This document shows positions 32,485 to 44,839 of a DNA stretch of 64,000 bases, one piece after another. The stretch is taken from contig OZ010571.1 of the NCBI GenBank assembly GCA_963932145.1, forward strand, positions 110,876,505 to 110,940,504, in the 5' to 3' direction. Within the stretch, counting starts at the first letter, position 1; each line of letters opens with the position of its first letter. The notes under the pieces were generated by a model. It did not search any database, had not been told where the DNA came from, and was given only the letters and a program-made list of their open reading frames with translations. Source of the DNA: Acanthosepion lycidas. Its lineage: Eukaryota > Mollusca > Cephalopoda > Sepiida > Sepiidae. Both the position numbers and the translations under genes were made by a program.

Positions 32485-32890
32485 AAAGGTGTTACGCATT
32501 ATAAAAGATCTTCATCCCCTTCGGAATCAAAGAACAGCAGTGAACGAAAATGGAGACATAAATGGCATTTACTTGCACAATGTCAAATCAGAAAGTGACA
32601 TTTTGAAATTTCTAGGGCACATAATGATGAAACAAAGCTTGGAAGGTTTGACAATCACAAGATATACAGCAAGTTAAAGGGGCCTACGAAAACAACAAGT
32701 AACCCACTAAGCGAGCTTGTGTAAATGGATGGAAGAACAGCAAGCGGTGGGGGGTGTAGTAAAAAGACAAACAATGCTAAACGCTACAAAGGATAGGAAG
32801 TAATTGAGAGCCAAGATTGCCCATGTTCCGAAGAGAGGGCAATAGATTTTACAATACTTTGGTCGGATAGTACAAAATTATTGAAAAAAG
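32485..32890 (+). mobile_element. LINE-A 3' fragment
   Basis: The frame 32489-32677 includes ILKFLGHIMMKQSLEGLTIT, the FLGHIMRKEGLENL block of LINE-A. After a shift, KWMEEQQAVGGVVKRQTMLN and the ATKDRK / KIAHVPKRG ending follow. Confidence 0.75.
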
Positions 32891-32934
32891 GATTAGCAAT
32901 AACTTTAGAGTATAAAAAAAGAGAGAAAAAAAAT

Positions 32935-33640
32935 TAGATTTGGTTGTTGGTTGTTTTGTTTTATGGCATATAAACCTCAGTGGGTCATTTAATGCCAACA
33001 AAATTTTGAAAGATTCATAGCAATAGTTTGGTAAAAAAAGGTATTATATATATATATATATTTGAATCATTTTTCACTTACTCATATTTTTCAGTACAAT
33101 TCAACTTATTTTAGGAATCTACAGTCTTGGATGGTTTTATTTTCGCAAAATGTTTTCAAAATTTTTATCACTGGTAATGTTTTTCTTCAAAAATCTATTT
33201 CTGGGAATATTTTTTCTTGAAGAAATCTATAGTTGATCATATTTTTTTTTTCAAAGAATGTATAGCTGTTTGCATTGCTGGTATTTTTATTTTTTAAGCA
33301 TTGCTGATAATAATTTTTCCTTCAAAAATTATTGCTGATAATAATTTTTCCTTCAAAAATTATTGCTGGTAATAATTTTTTTATTACAAAGTATTTCTGG
33401 TACTAAACCCTTTTTTTTTTTTTTTTTTTTTTTTACACAAGTTTGGGTGTTAACCATTTGCCCATAGCTGCCCTCCCCTAACAGGTGCTACCACCACGGG
33501 TCAGGGTGGGCCTGGGAACGCCAGGAATTAAGAGGAGGTTCCACGCTTCTCAAAACCTTTTGATCAGAGACCTTACGGCTGGACGTAGTTTATCGTCTTA
33601 CCGAGGACGCGGATGTAGTTTATCGTCATACCCAGGACGG
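32935..33640 (-). mobile_element. Element X, full-length minus-strand copy
   Basis: On the minus strand the head runs from about 33640: GTCCTGGGTATGACGATAAA, with a 29-30 bp tandem duplication of that start, then CTCTGATC, GCGTGGAACCTCC and GTGGTAGCACCTGTTA. A T-rich break at 33410-33433 follows, then the internal repeat array (33060-33400, with perfect local duplication of 'TTGCTGATAATAATTTTTCC'), then the tail ending TATGCCATAAAACAAAACAA and CCAACAACC at 32935. Same order as 46658-47190. Confidence 0.7.
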
Positions 33641-34092
33641 AAAAAAGATGAAATATCCCGAAACCTGAAGAGTGGAATTCGAATATTCAGACTCCTGAAA
33701 AAAGCACGACGTCCGAGACTTTATAATAGCAACACCAAAGATGAGGATATTAATAATAATGATAACTTAATTCTAGAAAGTCAGGTAGAAATAATCTTCC
33801 TATGTTTTGGTAATTCAATTTGATACAAGTGTATTTGTATATATTGCCTGTAATGATTGCAAAGCTTTGTTATTTGAGAGTTAAATCCAACGCTATGGTT
33901 GTGTCTTTATGATTAAAATATCAGCGTGCTCAAAGATCATCACGAAACCAGGTTTGAAAAAATAATTATTGGAAAAATATATTTAAAGACTCAAAAAGGT
34001 GAAAACAATCTCCTGGTGGTAAAGGATTTCAGAAAATAACTTATTTTTTTTCTTTTTCATAATTTATGTTGGATTTTTTTTCGACAAGTAAT

Positions 34093-34095
<3 letters not shown>
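33641..34095. other. No gene recognised
   Basis: The frame to 33823 (FRLLKKARRPRLYN...) resembles a repeat tail also hinted at 36440-36530 ('ACAAAGATGAGGAT'), but no domain is evident. Confidence 0.35.
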
Positions 34096-34097
<2 letters not shown>

Positions 34098-34158
<61 letters not shown>

Positions 34159-34162
34159 TTTC
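34098..34162. repeat. (TA)n followed by T tract
   Basis: TA tract 34098-34140 then about 20 T residues. Confidence 0.95.
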
Positions 34163-35402
34163 GGACCAGCATGCACATTTTGATTTTTATACTAACAACA
34201 ACGTCGGCTGTTCTTCCTTCCGGCCTGCTTCCGTGTCTGTTGTACTATGTAACCTTCTCGGTATTTTTAACGGAACCTTTTATTCACTCTATGCATGTAG
34301 AGTTTGTTCATTTTCCATTCCAATCTTCCCGATATGTTATCCATCAGTGCTCTTAATTTTAAGCGATACCCGCTAAGCATGAAACTCGGAAGTAGAAAAC
34401 TAACTGCGTGGACTGAATGAAAGGATCGGTTCAAAACTCCAAGAAGGGTACTGAGTACAGCACAGACATGTAGAAGGACGAGTGGTAAAACATGTTGCGT
34501 GTGTAACTACAAAGAAAAGATTGATGGTTCGATTAGAAAGCTAGATAAGTTATATATCACTAATTTTTGGCGGCCCGGGTAAAATTGTACATATATGAAT
34601 ATAAAGCGAATTACCTGCGGCAGTTAGTGAAATCTTCAACTATCTCGATTAAACAAAAAAATATTTCTATTATAATAAATACATAATAAAATTAACTTCT
34701 CGTCGAGAAAAATTCCAACATAAATTATCAACAGGAAAATAAAAATAATTTTCTTAAATCCCTTTCTGTCATGAGATTGTTTCACATTTGAATCTTTAAA
34801 TAAATTTTTACAGTAATTATTTTTGTGCTCCATACTTTTATGACGTTTATTTTTTTTCAAACCCTGGCTTCGTGATCATCTTTGAACAGGCTGACATTTT
34901 AATCACAAAGACACACAGACACCCAGCCTTGCCAACGAGAGCGATATAACAAAACATTAAAAACATTACAGGCAATAAATAGAAATACAAGTGTATTAAA
35001 CTGAATTACTAAAATGTAGAAATAACCTTTCTACCTGGATATATAAGATTGGGAGGTATCATTATTTACAGTCGGATTATAACCTCTGATGTTATTATCA
35101 CAAAGTTTCAAACAAAGTACTTTTTTCTGGAGTCTGTCGACCTAGGATAAACATCATAGAATTTTGAACTACATTCTTTGTTGAATATTCAAATTTCCCC
35201 TCTACAGGTTTAGGGATAACATTTTTTTTTAGTACTCTAGTATTAATTCTAATCCATTTTCCACTGAGTTTGTACTACCCAACCCAGGGATTGAAGCATG
35301 CCTTGTCCTTTTTATGGGCTTAACTATTTCAAGACGAGGGTGATCCTGTCTCTCCCCAAATTCTTATCTCTTTTAGCTTTTAGCAATGTTTAGATACTTC
35401 AG

Positions 35403-35404
<2 letters not shown>
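34163..35404. other. No feature recognised
   Basis: AT-rich. Weak pol III-like 'CGAGTGGTAAAACATGTTGC ... GATGGTTCGATTAG' at about 34478-34540 may be an old SINE. Confidence 0.4.

Positions 35405-35477
<73 letters not shown>
35405..35477. repeat. (CA)n(TA)n microsatellite
   Basis: About 17 CA units running into about 19 TA units. Confidence 0.95.
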
Positions 35478-35479
<2 letters not shown>

Positions 35480-35589
35480 AAAACAGAGTTTCTGTTGATT
35501 GAAACTTTAGCAATTATATTTCAAAGATTATAAACCAAATGATGAAATACGAAAAAATTATTACATTTTTGTCGGATATTTCTTCTTGG

Positions 35590-36005
35590 GACATAGTTCT
35601 GAGTATGACGATGAACTACACCTGGCAACAAGGCATCTAATCGAGAGATTTGAAGTTTTGAGGAGCGTGGAAGCACCTCTAAATTGCTGTTGTTCCCAGG
35701 TCCAGTCTGACCCGGAGTGGTAGCATGTATTTAAGTACCTACCATGGGTTAATAGAGAACCCCTAAGCAAAAACACGACAGCATAAAAAATTATCAAGGA
35801 TATATATTTATAGTAGAATGTTTAAAAATATATTTTTAAAGCAGAATTGACAGCAATATATTTTATAGAAAAATGGCCAAAAATACATTTTGTCTGTAGT
35901 TGAAGCGATAAAACTATGTTCAAAATATTTAGATTTCGGTATTAAATAACCCATAGAGATTTTGATATGCCGTTAAACTAAATCAATCAAGCAATCAATC
36001 AGTCC
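35590..36005 (+). mobile_element. Element X, plus-strand copy
   Basis: The head starts GTTCTGAGTATGACGATGAA and passes TCTAATCGAGAGATTTGAAG, GCGTGGAAGCACC and TGTTGTTCCCAGGT. It is followed by about three units of the 28-bp array (35800-35880) and the tail CCCATAGAGATTTTGATATG to AATCAATCAAGCAATC. Confidence 0.75.
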
Positions 36006-36639
36006 TTCGAACACATGTCTTTGATTGAAGAATCGAGAATTCTTGGCGTTTTATATTGCTTTGCTATATCAGCTGGGGAAAAATGTATCTGGTCATTTGT
36101 AAGATATGCAGTGTTTATATTTACTTTAAATTTAGAGACCCGATGAAGAAAAATTGTTAGAAACAAAGAAAGAAATTCTGAACAGCTACGTCACCGAGTG
36201 GACTATGAATTTCATCTATCGCAAGGACACATGGCCCAGTGGATAAAGGCGTTAGTTATATCCAGTGTCAGGACCCAAATAGTGTTTATTCACATTCTTT
36301 GGGTCTTGGTTAAGGCGGTGGAGAACTTGGAGAGGGGAATTAACAGGAGGTAGCTGATAACTGATATCCATTAGACATGACACGTGGAACTAGAACGGTT
36401 TACCCCAGCAAGCGAAATAAAGGGTTCAGTTCGACATTCCTACCATCTAAAGAAGGCCGGAGCGTACAACGGCTGAAACGTTGTGATAAATATGGCAACA
36501 AAGATGAGGATGATAGTCCGAGCAATGTAAATAGTGTACATAATAGCTCATCTCAGAAATATAGACAGATACGCAATAAAAACATGTTCTCGCAAGGACG
36601 CCACTTGCCTTGAACGCCTGCTGGGACTTAGGCACTCTC
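36006..36639. other. Unclassified, with a tRNA-like segment at about 36228
   Basis: 'GGCCCAGTGGATAAAGGCG' resembles a pol III A-box of a tRNA-derived SINE; no clear B-box follows. The frame 36377-36613 has no known domain. Confidence 0.3.
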
Positions 36640-37200
36640 CAGACCTCAAGTGGAAGACATATACGATCCATCGCTAAAGATGCTGGTAACATAATTGGTT
36701 CTCTGTTCTCTTCAGTAAGTACATGATTCCTCCTGCTTAAAAAGAGCCAGACCATCTGGGATGCAGGTACCCATGTCTCACTTGACACTCTTGATAGTAA
36801 CCTGTGACCTATGACCTGTTGGGTAATAAATTATTTTCCAGCCTACACTGCCTTTCTCATTGAGAAATGGTTGCAAGCCTCTCACTACACAAACTATTTC
36901 TATTCAGATGAGCTACATTCCTTCGTTCCTCCAAGTCTAACCCTCACAGCTGAGACGCACCACGCCGCATACACTGAGGCGAACCACCCTCATTTCTTTC
37001 GTATTCCATTAGCGAAAAGTAATTTCAACTCGAATCGCTTCTTTGTGTAAAGGATTCCCGAGATAATGCTGCCCAGATCACCACAATCGTAACTTGTTCA
37101 CGTCTAGTTGTTAAACATTATACATACACACATAAAATGCTACTCTTAGCGTTCCCACAACAAACTGTTTTAGTAACTCTCGACCTCAAGTGTATCTTGG
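36640..37200 (+). mobile_element. Jockey/CR1-type LINE C-terminal fragment
   Basis: Decoded pieces in order: SIAKDAGNIIGSLFSSVS (thumb helix block), LLLKKSQTIWDAGTHVSL, a QRR/EKWLQASHYTNYFYSD segment, and THHAAYTEANHPHFFRIPLA KS. This is the region after the RT palm in Jockey/CR1 proteins. Frameshifts are evident. Shared with 26220 and 59590. Confidence 0.6.
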
Positions 37201-37238
37201 GCTTTGTATATGGTGAACATTAGTATAATCATACTGGC

Positions 37239-37335
37239 GTGTACCAGCAAAAAATGTCCAAAACCTGTACCAGCAAAATTGTCCAAAACGTATAACAGCA
37301 AAATTGTCCAAAACGTGTAACAGCAAAATTCTTCA
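37239..37335. repeat. Minisatellite, ~4 x 25 bp
   Basis: Unit GTACCAGCAAAATTGTCCAA plus AACGT, four imperfect copies; the last is truncated. Confidence 0.85.
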
Positions 37336-37514
37336 TCCTACAAAACGTTTAATATCTAAAAAACAAACAAACAAAAAAACACTAAACTAATTGAGTTTCT
37401 TTTTCCAGGTTTTCACATAAGACGTTTAGCCATCGTGACACCATTTGTCGTAAGAATAAATGAAAAAATCCTTCGAGTTATTCAGCTATAATGAGAACAA
37501 GTTAAAATCGTTTT

Positions 37515-37990
37515 GTGTCAGCCCCACTGACTTCCCAAATGAGCAATGGTGAGACGAAAAAGATAATTCTGGCCTTCAGAAATGGTGCCAACATTCGAAC
37601 TCTGGCTTCCATCTTTAAAGTTCGTTTAAGAATCATCAAAAGAACGGTGAATAGGTTTAAAAAAAGAGGGAACAGTAGGGAGGAAAACTGGATCAGGAGA
37701 TCCAACAGGAAGAAGGGTAATCATTTCAACTTAGAGCTAAAGAGATCAATTAGAAAAGATCCAACTCAATCCATAAGAGGTTTGGCATGTACGAGAGGAC
37801 TCTCAGCTATGACAGTCCAAAGAGTAGTGAAAAAAATAACTTGAAATTAAATCGTGCGTGAAACCTTTGGGACACCTTTTTACTCCAGGATAGAAACTTA
37901 GAAGGTTAGAGAGGGCAAATATCATCTTATTAAGTTGGAAAATCAACTCGGAATAATTCTTCTTTTGTCAAGGTTGGAGAGTAATTATAA
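37515..37990 (+). pseudogene. Tc1/mariner-type transposase N-terminus
   Basis: The frame 37515-37844 begins with MSNGETKKIILAFRNGANIR and contains a paired-like HTH (TLASIFKVRLRIIKRTVNRF), a KKRG linker, then a second HTH (SIRKDPTQSIRGLACTRGLS, MTVQRVVKK). A frameshift in an A tract near 37830 leads into DLELKSRVKP-like and LGHLFTPG / KLRRLERA blocks, the expected continuation towards the DDE core. The catalytic core is absent; a complete protein of this type would be about three times longer. No TIRs were found. It is a truncated pseudogene in a DNA transposon remnant. Confidence 0.7.
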
Positions 37991-38285
37991 ATTCATATTG
38001 CTCAAAGTAGAGCCCAATAGTGTTATAAAACCCTGGTAAAATTCAAGTAAGATATTTTTAATAATTTCTAAGAATAAACGGTTCAGAGCTTCAATCAAGT
38101 GGATAATTTTGCCGTTACATCCAGTATATGAACATTAGCATAATTATATATAGTACAGTTTGATTTTAACAGTTTTCACTATCTTTATAACCACCATAAT
38201 TTTAAATACAAAACGAGATAGGAAATGATATTAACAATTAAGTGTTAATATTTAATAAAAAAAATTCTTCATATATTTAATGATA
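37991..38285. other. No feature recognised
   Basis: AT-rich. Confidence 0.5.
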
Positions 38286-38289
38286 TACA

Positions 38290-39045
38290 GTTTTTGGTCT
38301 GTGCCACCTGCATATTCGGCCTGTAAACTACTACAGAAGGTAGCAAAGGAAAGCGAGAAGAAAGAACTAAAACTCAATTGCAAGAAGACAGAATGCATGC
38401 TTGTTAGCAAAAGGGACAGTTCAACATACAAATTACAAATTGGAGATACCAAAGTCAAAGAAGTACATCAATTTAAATATCTGGGAAATGCTTTAACAGA
38501 AGACAGAATGTGAAACACTATGCCAAGGAGTGCATTTGGATTGCGAAAGTTGTCTTAAAAAAAAACTAGGCAAAGTATTAAGAAGCAAAAAAAAGAATAC
38601 AGAATCGTTATGTTGTATCAGTTCTCCTATATGGCAGTGAATGCTTGACAATCTCCTCACAGATAAATAGAAATGTCTTTCTCTACAGAAAGATGCTGAG
38701 AATACCCCCCATCAATTGAAGAGTTGAGCAATGACAAAGTTTTAGAGAAAATGAAAACAAAAAGAACGCATACTTAACTTGGAAGAGACAGCTGAAAATA
38801 TCCAGAGCGCATAGTGAGGAAAGAAGGATTGGAAAATTTGATACTCACAGGACATATTGAAGGCAAAGGAGTGCAGAGGAAAAAAAAACGCACAATCTAA
38901 AGCTAGCTTGAGTAAATGGATGACGGAGCAAGGTTTTGAAGAAATAAGAAAAATTACTAAGATCTACAAAGGACTGGAAATTGTGGAGAGTGATGACCAT
39001 CAATGTCCTGAACGGACACGGTAGAAATAAGAAGTCATTTTTTTT
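38290..39045 (+). mobile_element. LINE-A fragment from after YADD to the 3' end
   Basis: The ORF 38280-38513 gives LQKVAKESEKKELKLNCKKT, ECMLVSKRDSSTYKLQIGDT and KVKEVHQFKYLGNALTEDRM, typical RT thumb sequence. It continues in shifted frames with VLLYGSECLTISSQ near 38610-38665, KDAENTPHQLKS-like and FGKFDTHRTY-like blocks, and finally RSTKDWKLWRVMTINVLNGH near 38955-39020. It is the longest LINE-A stretch after 41525-42280 and has multiple frameshifts. Confidence 0.82.
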
Positions 39046-41520
39046 AGATTTGGTGGCATAACTGTGACCGAGCAATGCTAAAATCTGAGTAAAATAAATA
39101 AAAAATATTAAATAAAATGAAAGAAAGAGAAATCTTAAGAGACGAGGCTAATTGACAAATAGAATCTTTTCGTATAACCAGGTTACCTTCATTAGTAATT
39201 GTATTCTCTTGTTTCCCTGCCACCTGTGTTTGTACTAATGAGTTAGAAAAACTCCAATAAAAGACAATTTTAGGCAGAGTTAATTTTTTTAGACATTGCA
39301 TAAAATCTTACTGTAAAACAAAATTCGAATCCGGAATCGAATAAAGAAAAAAAGATGGAGGAAGAAAAAAGAAAAAAAAAATCAAAATAAGACGGATGGT
39401 GAGTTCCAGCCAGAAATCTCCCCATCGAAAAAAAAAATCATTGGAGAAAAGTTAATTTCTTTTCCATCACATTTGAAATGGACAGTTTTTTTTTATTTTC
39501 CCCGGTGAAGACAAAGAACGAAAACAGTAAACATTATAAAATATATTACTAGATATTCTGAAAGCAAGAGAGAAGATGAGGACTGAAGAAAAATCAGAAG
39601 TGGCCCAGAAGTAATTAAATATGAAAGAAGTGTGAAAGAAGAGAAGAAAAGTTGGCGTAGGTGGGAGTAATTCGAATGAAGAGAGAAGAAAATTATTCCT
39701 TCCAAGCATCTTCACCTGTCAAACGGCCGCCATCTGGAAAGAAGGAAATTAAAAAAAAAAAAGATCTATAATCGAGAATGATAATAATTCTTTGTTTTTT
39801 CTTTATCGAAATTCATTTCTATTTTCTTGCTTTTTATCTTAATATTGGATATAGCGTGATGAATATAACGTATTTGCTTGGCGATATTGGTGTATGGATC
39901 ATTTATAACAAATTTAGAATAGGAGATAAGGAAATTGAACATAGAATAGGCTTTGCTAGGAGCAGCTTTCTCCAACATTGCAAGATGCTGCAAAACCAGA
40001 ACATTAACCTAAGAGCTCAAGTCACGTCCTTAAATAGCGTCGTCAGATCGAGACTTTTCATATGGATGCCATTCATGGCACCAGACCTATTCAAAAATAT
40101 TTAAACAGTTAACTGTATACAATCGCATTCTCAAATCAATGACTAAAAATGGCTTCCAGCGAATGAAGCCTGATGCTATTAGTAAGTATCATCCTTCTTC
40201 GAACCTTGTGAACTGACGCTACAGAAACACAAAAAACTAGCAAATAACACCAACTAAATCCATTGCGTATTTTCAAAAGCAGCAACAACAAAAATGGACA
40301 TCACATGTATCTTGAAGAGAAAAAGATGACATAATCAAGACGATGACATTCCTTACTACAGCAGACAGTTTAGAAGGAAACCTCAATCAATACTGGAAAG
40401 AGTAATAAAAGTTAATTTGATTTGAGAAACTTATTTCCCTGAAAAAATGTTTTAATAGAAAGATTTCATGAATTTCAACCGACGGTAGCAATGGCTTTTC
40501 GGTCAATGAATGCTAAATATTTCCATATAATCATATATCTAATATTACAGTTATCATAAAACGCTCAGTTTATGTGGGAATGTGTAGACTACAAGCTCAC
40601 TGTAACTCATCGAAGCAATATGGTTTCCAATTTTGTTAGATTTTTTAATAAGAACATTAGTTTCATCGGAAACAGCACAATGTGTGCACTTTTTGATATT
40701 TATATGTACATCTTATAAACCGAGAACTACTAATAATTTCAGCTTCAATTTCTGCTTTATTTTTGTTGTTTTTTTGTTGTTTTAGTTGTTTATACTTTTC
40801 TTGGCCTATCGTATTTCGCTAAAATAATTGTTTATTGTCTGCATATTTCCTAGTACTATTATAACCAAGCTAACAACTTTTTTTTTATCTTACTGTTTTT
40901 TTTTTTCATCTTGCTTTTCTTTTTTCGTACAGTCTGTGAATAGCATCTTTGTGCGAAATGTATAGACATACAATATCGTGCCCGCTTTCATGATTACAGT
41001 CCTTTTTGTCCAGTATAGTAACATATTGTCCATAGGTTCATAACTTTTACTGAATTTCTATTATATGAAAACCTTCCTAATTATTGTGAATTATGTTTTC
41101 ATTATATTATTCGCTAATTTGTTACAGCTTTACAGAATAGCTTATTTATTCTTAAGTATTTGTAATGGACAGACCGACCAGATTGTATCCTTGTAAACAG
41201 TTCAATCTGTTATGTTAATATGTTTCTCATTGTATCCATGAAGCCACTTCAATTATTTTGCTGAAATAAACTAAGAAGAATAAATTTATCTGTTTGGCTT
41301 CAACCTATGACAATTCCATTGAGATGAACTGTAAACCATTAATTTAGAAAATAATATTCTTTTTTTAAGGAAAAACGTTTTATAAAGCAAGTTCCAAAGA
41401 ACTGTTGGAACTGATAGGTAACTAAGACAGATTTAGGAATTAGATATTAATTATCTAATTAAGCGCCAATTAATTAAGCACCACCATACTGACTAGAAGA
41501 ATAAAAATAAGAGGCGTTTA
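39046..41520. other. 2.5 kb without recognisable genes
   Basis: AT-rich. The 108-codon plus frame 39778-40104 and several minus frames lack known motifs and typical coding character. No microsatellite cluster or repeat family was recognised. Could be unique intergenic or intronic sequence. Confidence 0.4.
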
Positions 41521-41524
41521 GAAT

Positions 41525-42280
41525 TTCTATACATGGTTTATATGTCGGAATATTAGAATAATCCAGAACCTATAGTGAGAACCATTCGCCTTTATACGGA
41601 TAGAAAATGATTTCAGTAAATATACACAAATAGAACGGAGTTTAAGACAAGGATGCGTTTTCACACTGGGTGTTTTCAGCATAAACAGTAAGGTGATTCT
41701 AAGACAATTAAAAGTACTACTAGAATTCATTATTAGCGGCTACAATCTTAACAACATAAGATATGCAGATGACACATTATTGATAGTAACCATAGAATAG
41801 AAACCACAAGAACTTCCACAGAAGCTAGTGAAGGAAAGCGAGAAACAAGAACATTAGTTGTAAGAAAACAGAATGAATAGTTGTCAGAAAAACACAACAT
41901 CCCAACATGTAAATTACAAATTGGAGTTACCAAGATCAAAAAAACATAGAAGTTTAAATATTTGGGTAGTGTTTTTACAGAGGACGGAAAATGCAACACT
42001 GGGATCCAAAAGCACATTGGGGGGAGAACGAAAAATGCCTTCAGAAAGAAGAAAGAAAAGGATAATGAACTTTTATCATTCTCCCTATATGGCTGTGAAT
42101 TTTGGACAGTCTCCTCACAGATGAAGGAGAAACTTGAGGCAAGAGGAATGGGATTCTACATAAGGATGCTGAGAATACCATGGACCGAACATATTTTAGA
42201 GAAAATGGAAACAAAAAAAGATACTTATACTTAACCTAGGAATAGTTGAAATTTATCGGCCACATATTGTACAATTCATC
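41525..42280 (+). mobile_element. LINE-A fragment including the YADD active site
   Basis: Around 41615-41775 broken frames give KYTQIERSLRQGCVFTLGVF, RQLKVLLEFIISGYNLNNIR and YADDTLLIVT. The RT palm motif YADD is at 41762-41773, so the metal-binding aspartates are intact. Downstream come ESEKQEH / CRKTE.IVVRK-like, YKLELPRSKKHRSLNI, GSVFTEDGKCNTGIQKHIGG, SLYGCEFWTVSSQMKEKLEA and RGMGFYIRMLRIPWTEHILE. A stop and several shifts make it inactive. A pogo-type element lies downstream. Confidence 0.85.
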
Positions 42281-42480
42281 TATACCTATCAAAAATACTT
42301 TAAATATGCCGAGAAAAGAATCCTGTCAATAAAATACATACCGATTATGTATTCTCTTTTATATAGAAACTCCTGATTGGACTAATAGTAGCGGAAATTT
42401 ACCATTCTTTGACAAAGAACTAAAAGAAGAACGGAACGGAATAAGAGAAATATCCAAATAAACAAATGACTTACCGTACT

Positions 42481-43248
42481 TTTCCGCATTATAGTCCGCA
42501 CTTGTATATAACCCGTACTCATTTTGTACAAAATCCTTGTTTAAATCGCACTGTTCTATAACCCGTACCTCTTTTTTTGATATTTCATTGTTACTAACGG
42601 TTTATATAGTAATTGACAGTAGGCCCTAGTAGTTTTATACGAATATCAATAGAGAAATATAATTTTCCATTCTTAAAAAATAGATTTTATTTCCTAAAAA
42701 TACAGAAAATTCCGTCACTCACTTTCAAAACCGTCAAAATCTTCATCTTGGGTATCTTCTTTGTAAAGCTGGACGTACAATTCCGTGAGGCCAGGTGCAA
42801 TTGTCTGAATATCCAATGCAGGATCGCCTACATCGCCACTGCTTGATGAAATTGGTTGGGATTGCAGAAAATCATCGCACAATTGTAATTTACGGAATCC
42901 GTTCTTCATAGTTGAAACCTTGATGTTCGTCCAAGCTTCGAGTGACCCATTCACCTATCTGGACATAATTGGCTCGACGCTGGTGACCGGTTTTTATGAA
43001 GCTATACTCCCCTTCGATCCATTTTTCCCATATGGCACACGGAGGTTGTCCTTGAACGGTTTGCTCACGGCGATATCGAGCGGCTGGTGTAACTTGGTGA
43101 GACTACACTGATAAATTTAATAAATTTATTTTAATTTAGTATTTGGCCACTCATGATTTGAAGACACAATTCATATATAACCCGCACCGTTATATAATCC
43201 GCACCCTACATATTCCGAGAAAAAAAGTTGCGGGTTATAGTCCGGAAA
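42481..43248 (-). mobile_element. Internally deleted pogo/Tigger-type transposon
   Basis: The ends form imperfect inverted repeats. Left TTCCGCATTATAGTCCGCAC and right (reverse complement) TTTCCGGACTATAACCCGCA share about 20 bp, with further TATAACCCG/ATAATCCGCACC repeats inside each end. The minus strand encodes the C-terminal part of a DDE_1 transposase: SLTKLHQPLDIAVSKPFKDN (normally L-Q-P-L-D), RVPYGK, then NGSLEAWTNIKVSTMKNGFR KL and an acidic end DTQDEDFDGFES. The N-terminal CENP-B-like HTH and most of the catalytic core are missing, giving a ~770-bp non-autonomous derivative. Confidence 0.78.
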
Positions 43249-43695
43249 TGATGAGGAAATTAAAACCAAAACAGAAAGAATTAGATGAATTTAGTAGAGA
43301 AATGCTTGTGAACTTATCTCTCCAAATCTATTTGACACATCTATCTTTTTAATATGTTCAATATCAATAAAACAGCGGGAAAAATCCATGGTTGATGCCA
43401 TGAAAAACTGGAAAGCGAACTTCATCGCTAGGGAATCCCTTAGAGTGATGCGTAACAAAAGGGATTTTTTAAAAGGACTTTATGCTTTCACTTTCTGATC
43501 TTGAAAAATTATGAAGGTTGTCAATTCAACGATATGACGGGAAAAAGTTAAACACCTAATATGCATGAATGACTTAAGATTATTCTCAAACAATCAATAA
43601 GAACTTAAAACTGATTCTAAACATGCAATGCGATGACGTAGGAATGACAGAGAAATGGATTTCAGTAGAGTGAATTACGCACAACGAGTAATGTA
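43249..43695. other. No feature recognised
   Basis: AT-rich, no motif. Confidence 0.5.
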
Positions 43696-43796
43696 TTAGG
43701 TTGGTGCAAAAATAATGACGTAATAATGTCGTTTTTTGACGTATTTTTAACGTAAAAAAACGACATTATTACGTCATTATTTTTGCACCAACCTAA
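43696..43796. mobile_element. Palindromic mariner-type MITE, 101 bp
   Basis: Perfect terminal repeats (TTAGGTTGGTGCAAAAATAA) and TA duplications at 43694-43695 and 43797-43798. The arms are about 48 bp with GACGTAATAATGTCGTTTTT, around a TATTTT centre. The cleanest of the four copies. Confidence 0.95.
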
Positions 43797-44835
43797 TAGA
43801 AAACGAAGACATGTAAGAATAAACGAAAACAAACTGCCAGCTTAAAAAATGGAACACCAGTCATGGCATAAGATACATTCATGGTAGAGTGCTATTGAAT
43901 GCGGTTTTATGAACGTAAGAAGGTAAGTAAAAGTTATGAGGATATGTAAGAAATATAACGGGTGCACTAGACTTGAAGATGCTAAGATTTTAGCGATGGA
44001 GGAACCATCCTCTAGGGAGTTTTTTCCACAGAGAAACAGTTCTTAAGAATGAGACTATCTTCTTACTAAGAGAATACAAAGGGAATTCGTCCCAATCTAT
44101 GTCGCATATCGGGTTTTAGCTAAGGAAGTCTCAACTGGAGGAACTAAGAACCCTCCCTACCTCCCATTAGAATGATGCTCACCTCCAGGATGTTAGCAAG
44201 CCTCTACATACCAGAGATTAAACTGACAGATTACATGTAAAACGAAAGCTAGTGCTCATTAAAGGAAATAAAAAAGTCGTCCAAATTTGATTTGCACAAT
44301 GTACACGAAAGAGTAATGAAATTATTAAAATCAACTGAAGCACAGAAACCGTGAAAACAGAGAGGAACACAAGCTGGAAACAAAGGTTTCTAAAGAATAA
44401 TTTAAAAGATGGAAATTATTGAAAAATTTATCAAGGACATAGTTAAACAGAAGATGTCAGAGAACAACATGAAATCCGCCATTACAGCCAGAAGCAAATG
44501 CATAATGACTAATTAGGGAAAACAAAAATAAACATAACCCAGACAAAAAAACAAAAAAAAAAAACAAAAAAAAAAACAAAAAAAAAAAACAAAACAAACA
44601 AAACAAAAAAAAACTAAATTCCAGTATGTAAAACATAAAGAAACTAAAAAGTAATGAATGCAGCAAGCTGGATTAAAAAGAAGACTAAAACAGGTACGGT
44701 ACAAGGGAAACTGTTATCCACAAGAAATTATGAAGACATTTTGTTCGATCAACTAAACAAGTAGTACCAATAAAAAACAAAGGCTGTTCTAGAAAATAAA
44801 AGAAACAACTACATTAAATCAATAGCTGCATCTAC
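43797..44835. other. No gene; A-rich near 44545-44615
   Basis: An AAAACA-type low-complexity stretch at 44545-44615 accounts for the F/L-rich antisense frames. Nothing else recognised. Confidence 0.5.
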
Positions 44836-44839
44836 TGCA

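Noticed and set aside
39778..40104. 108-codon open frame as a possible host exon
   Set aside because: No recognisable domain, splice context or codon character separates it from random AT-rich sequence.
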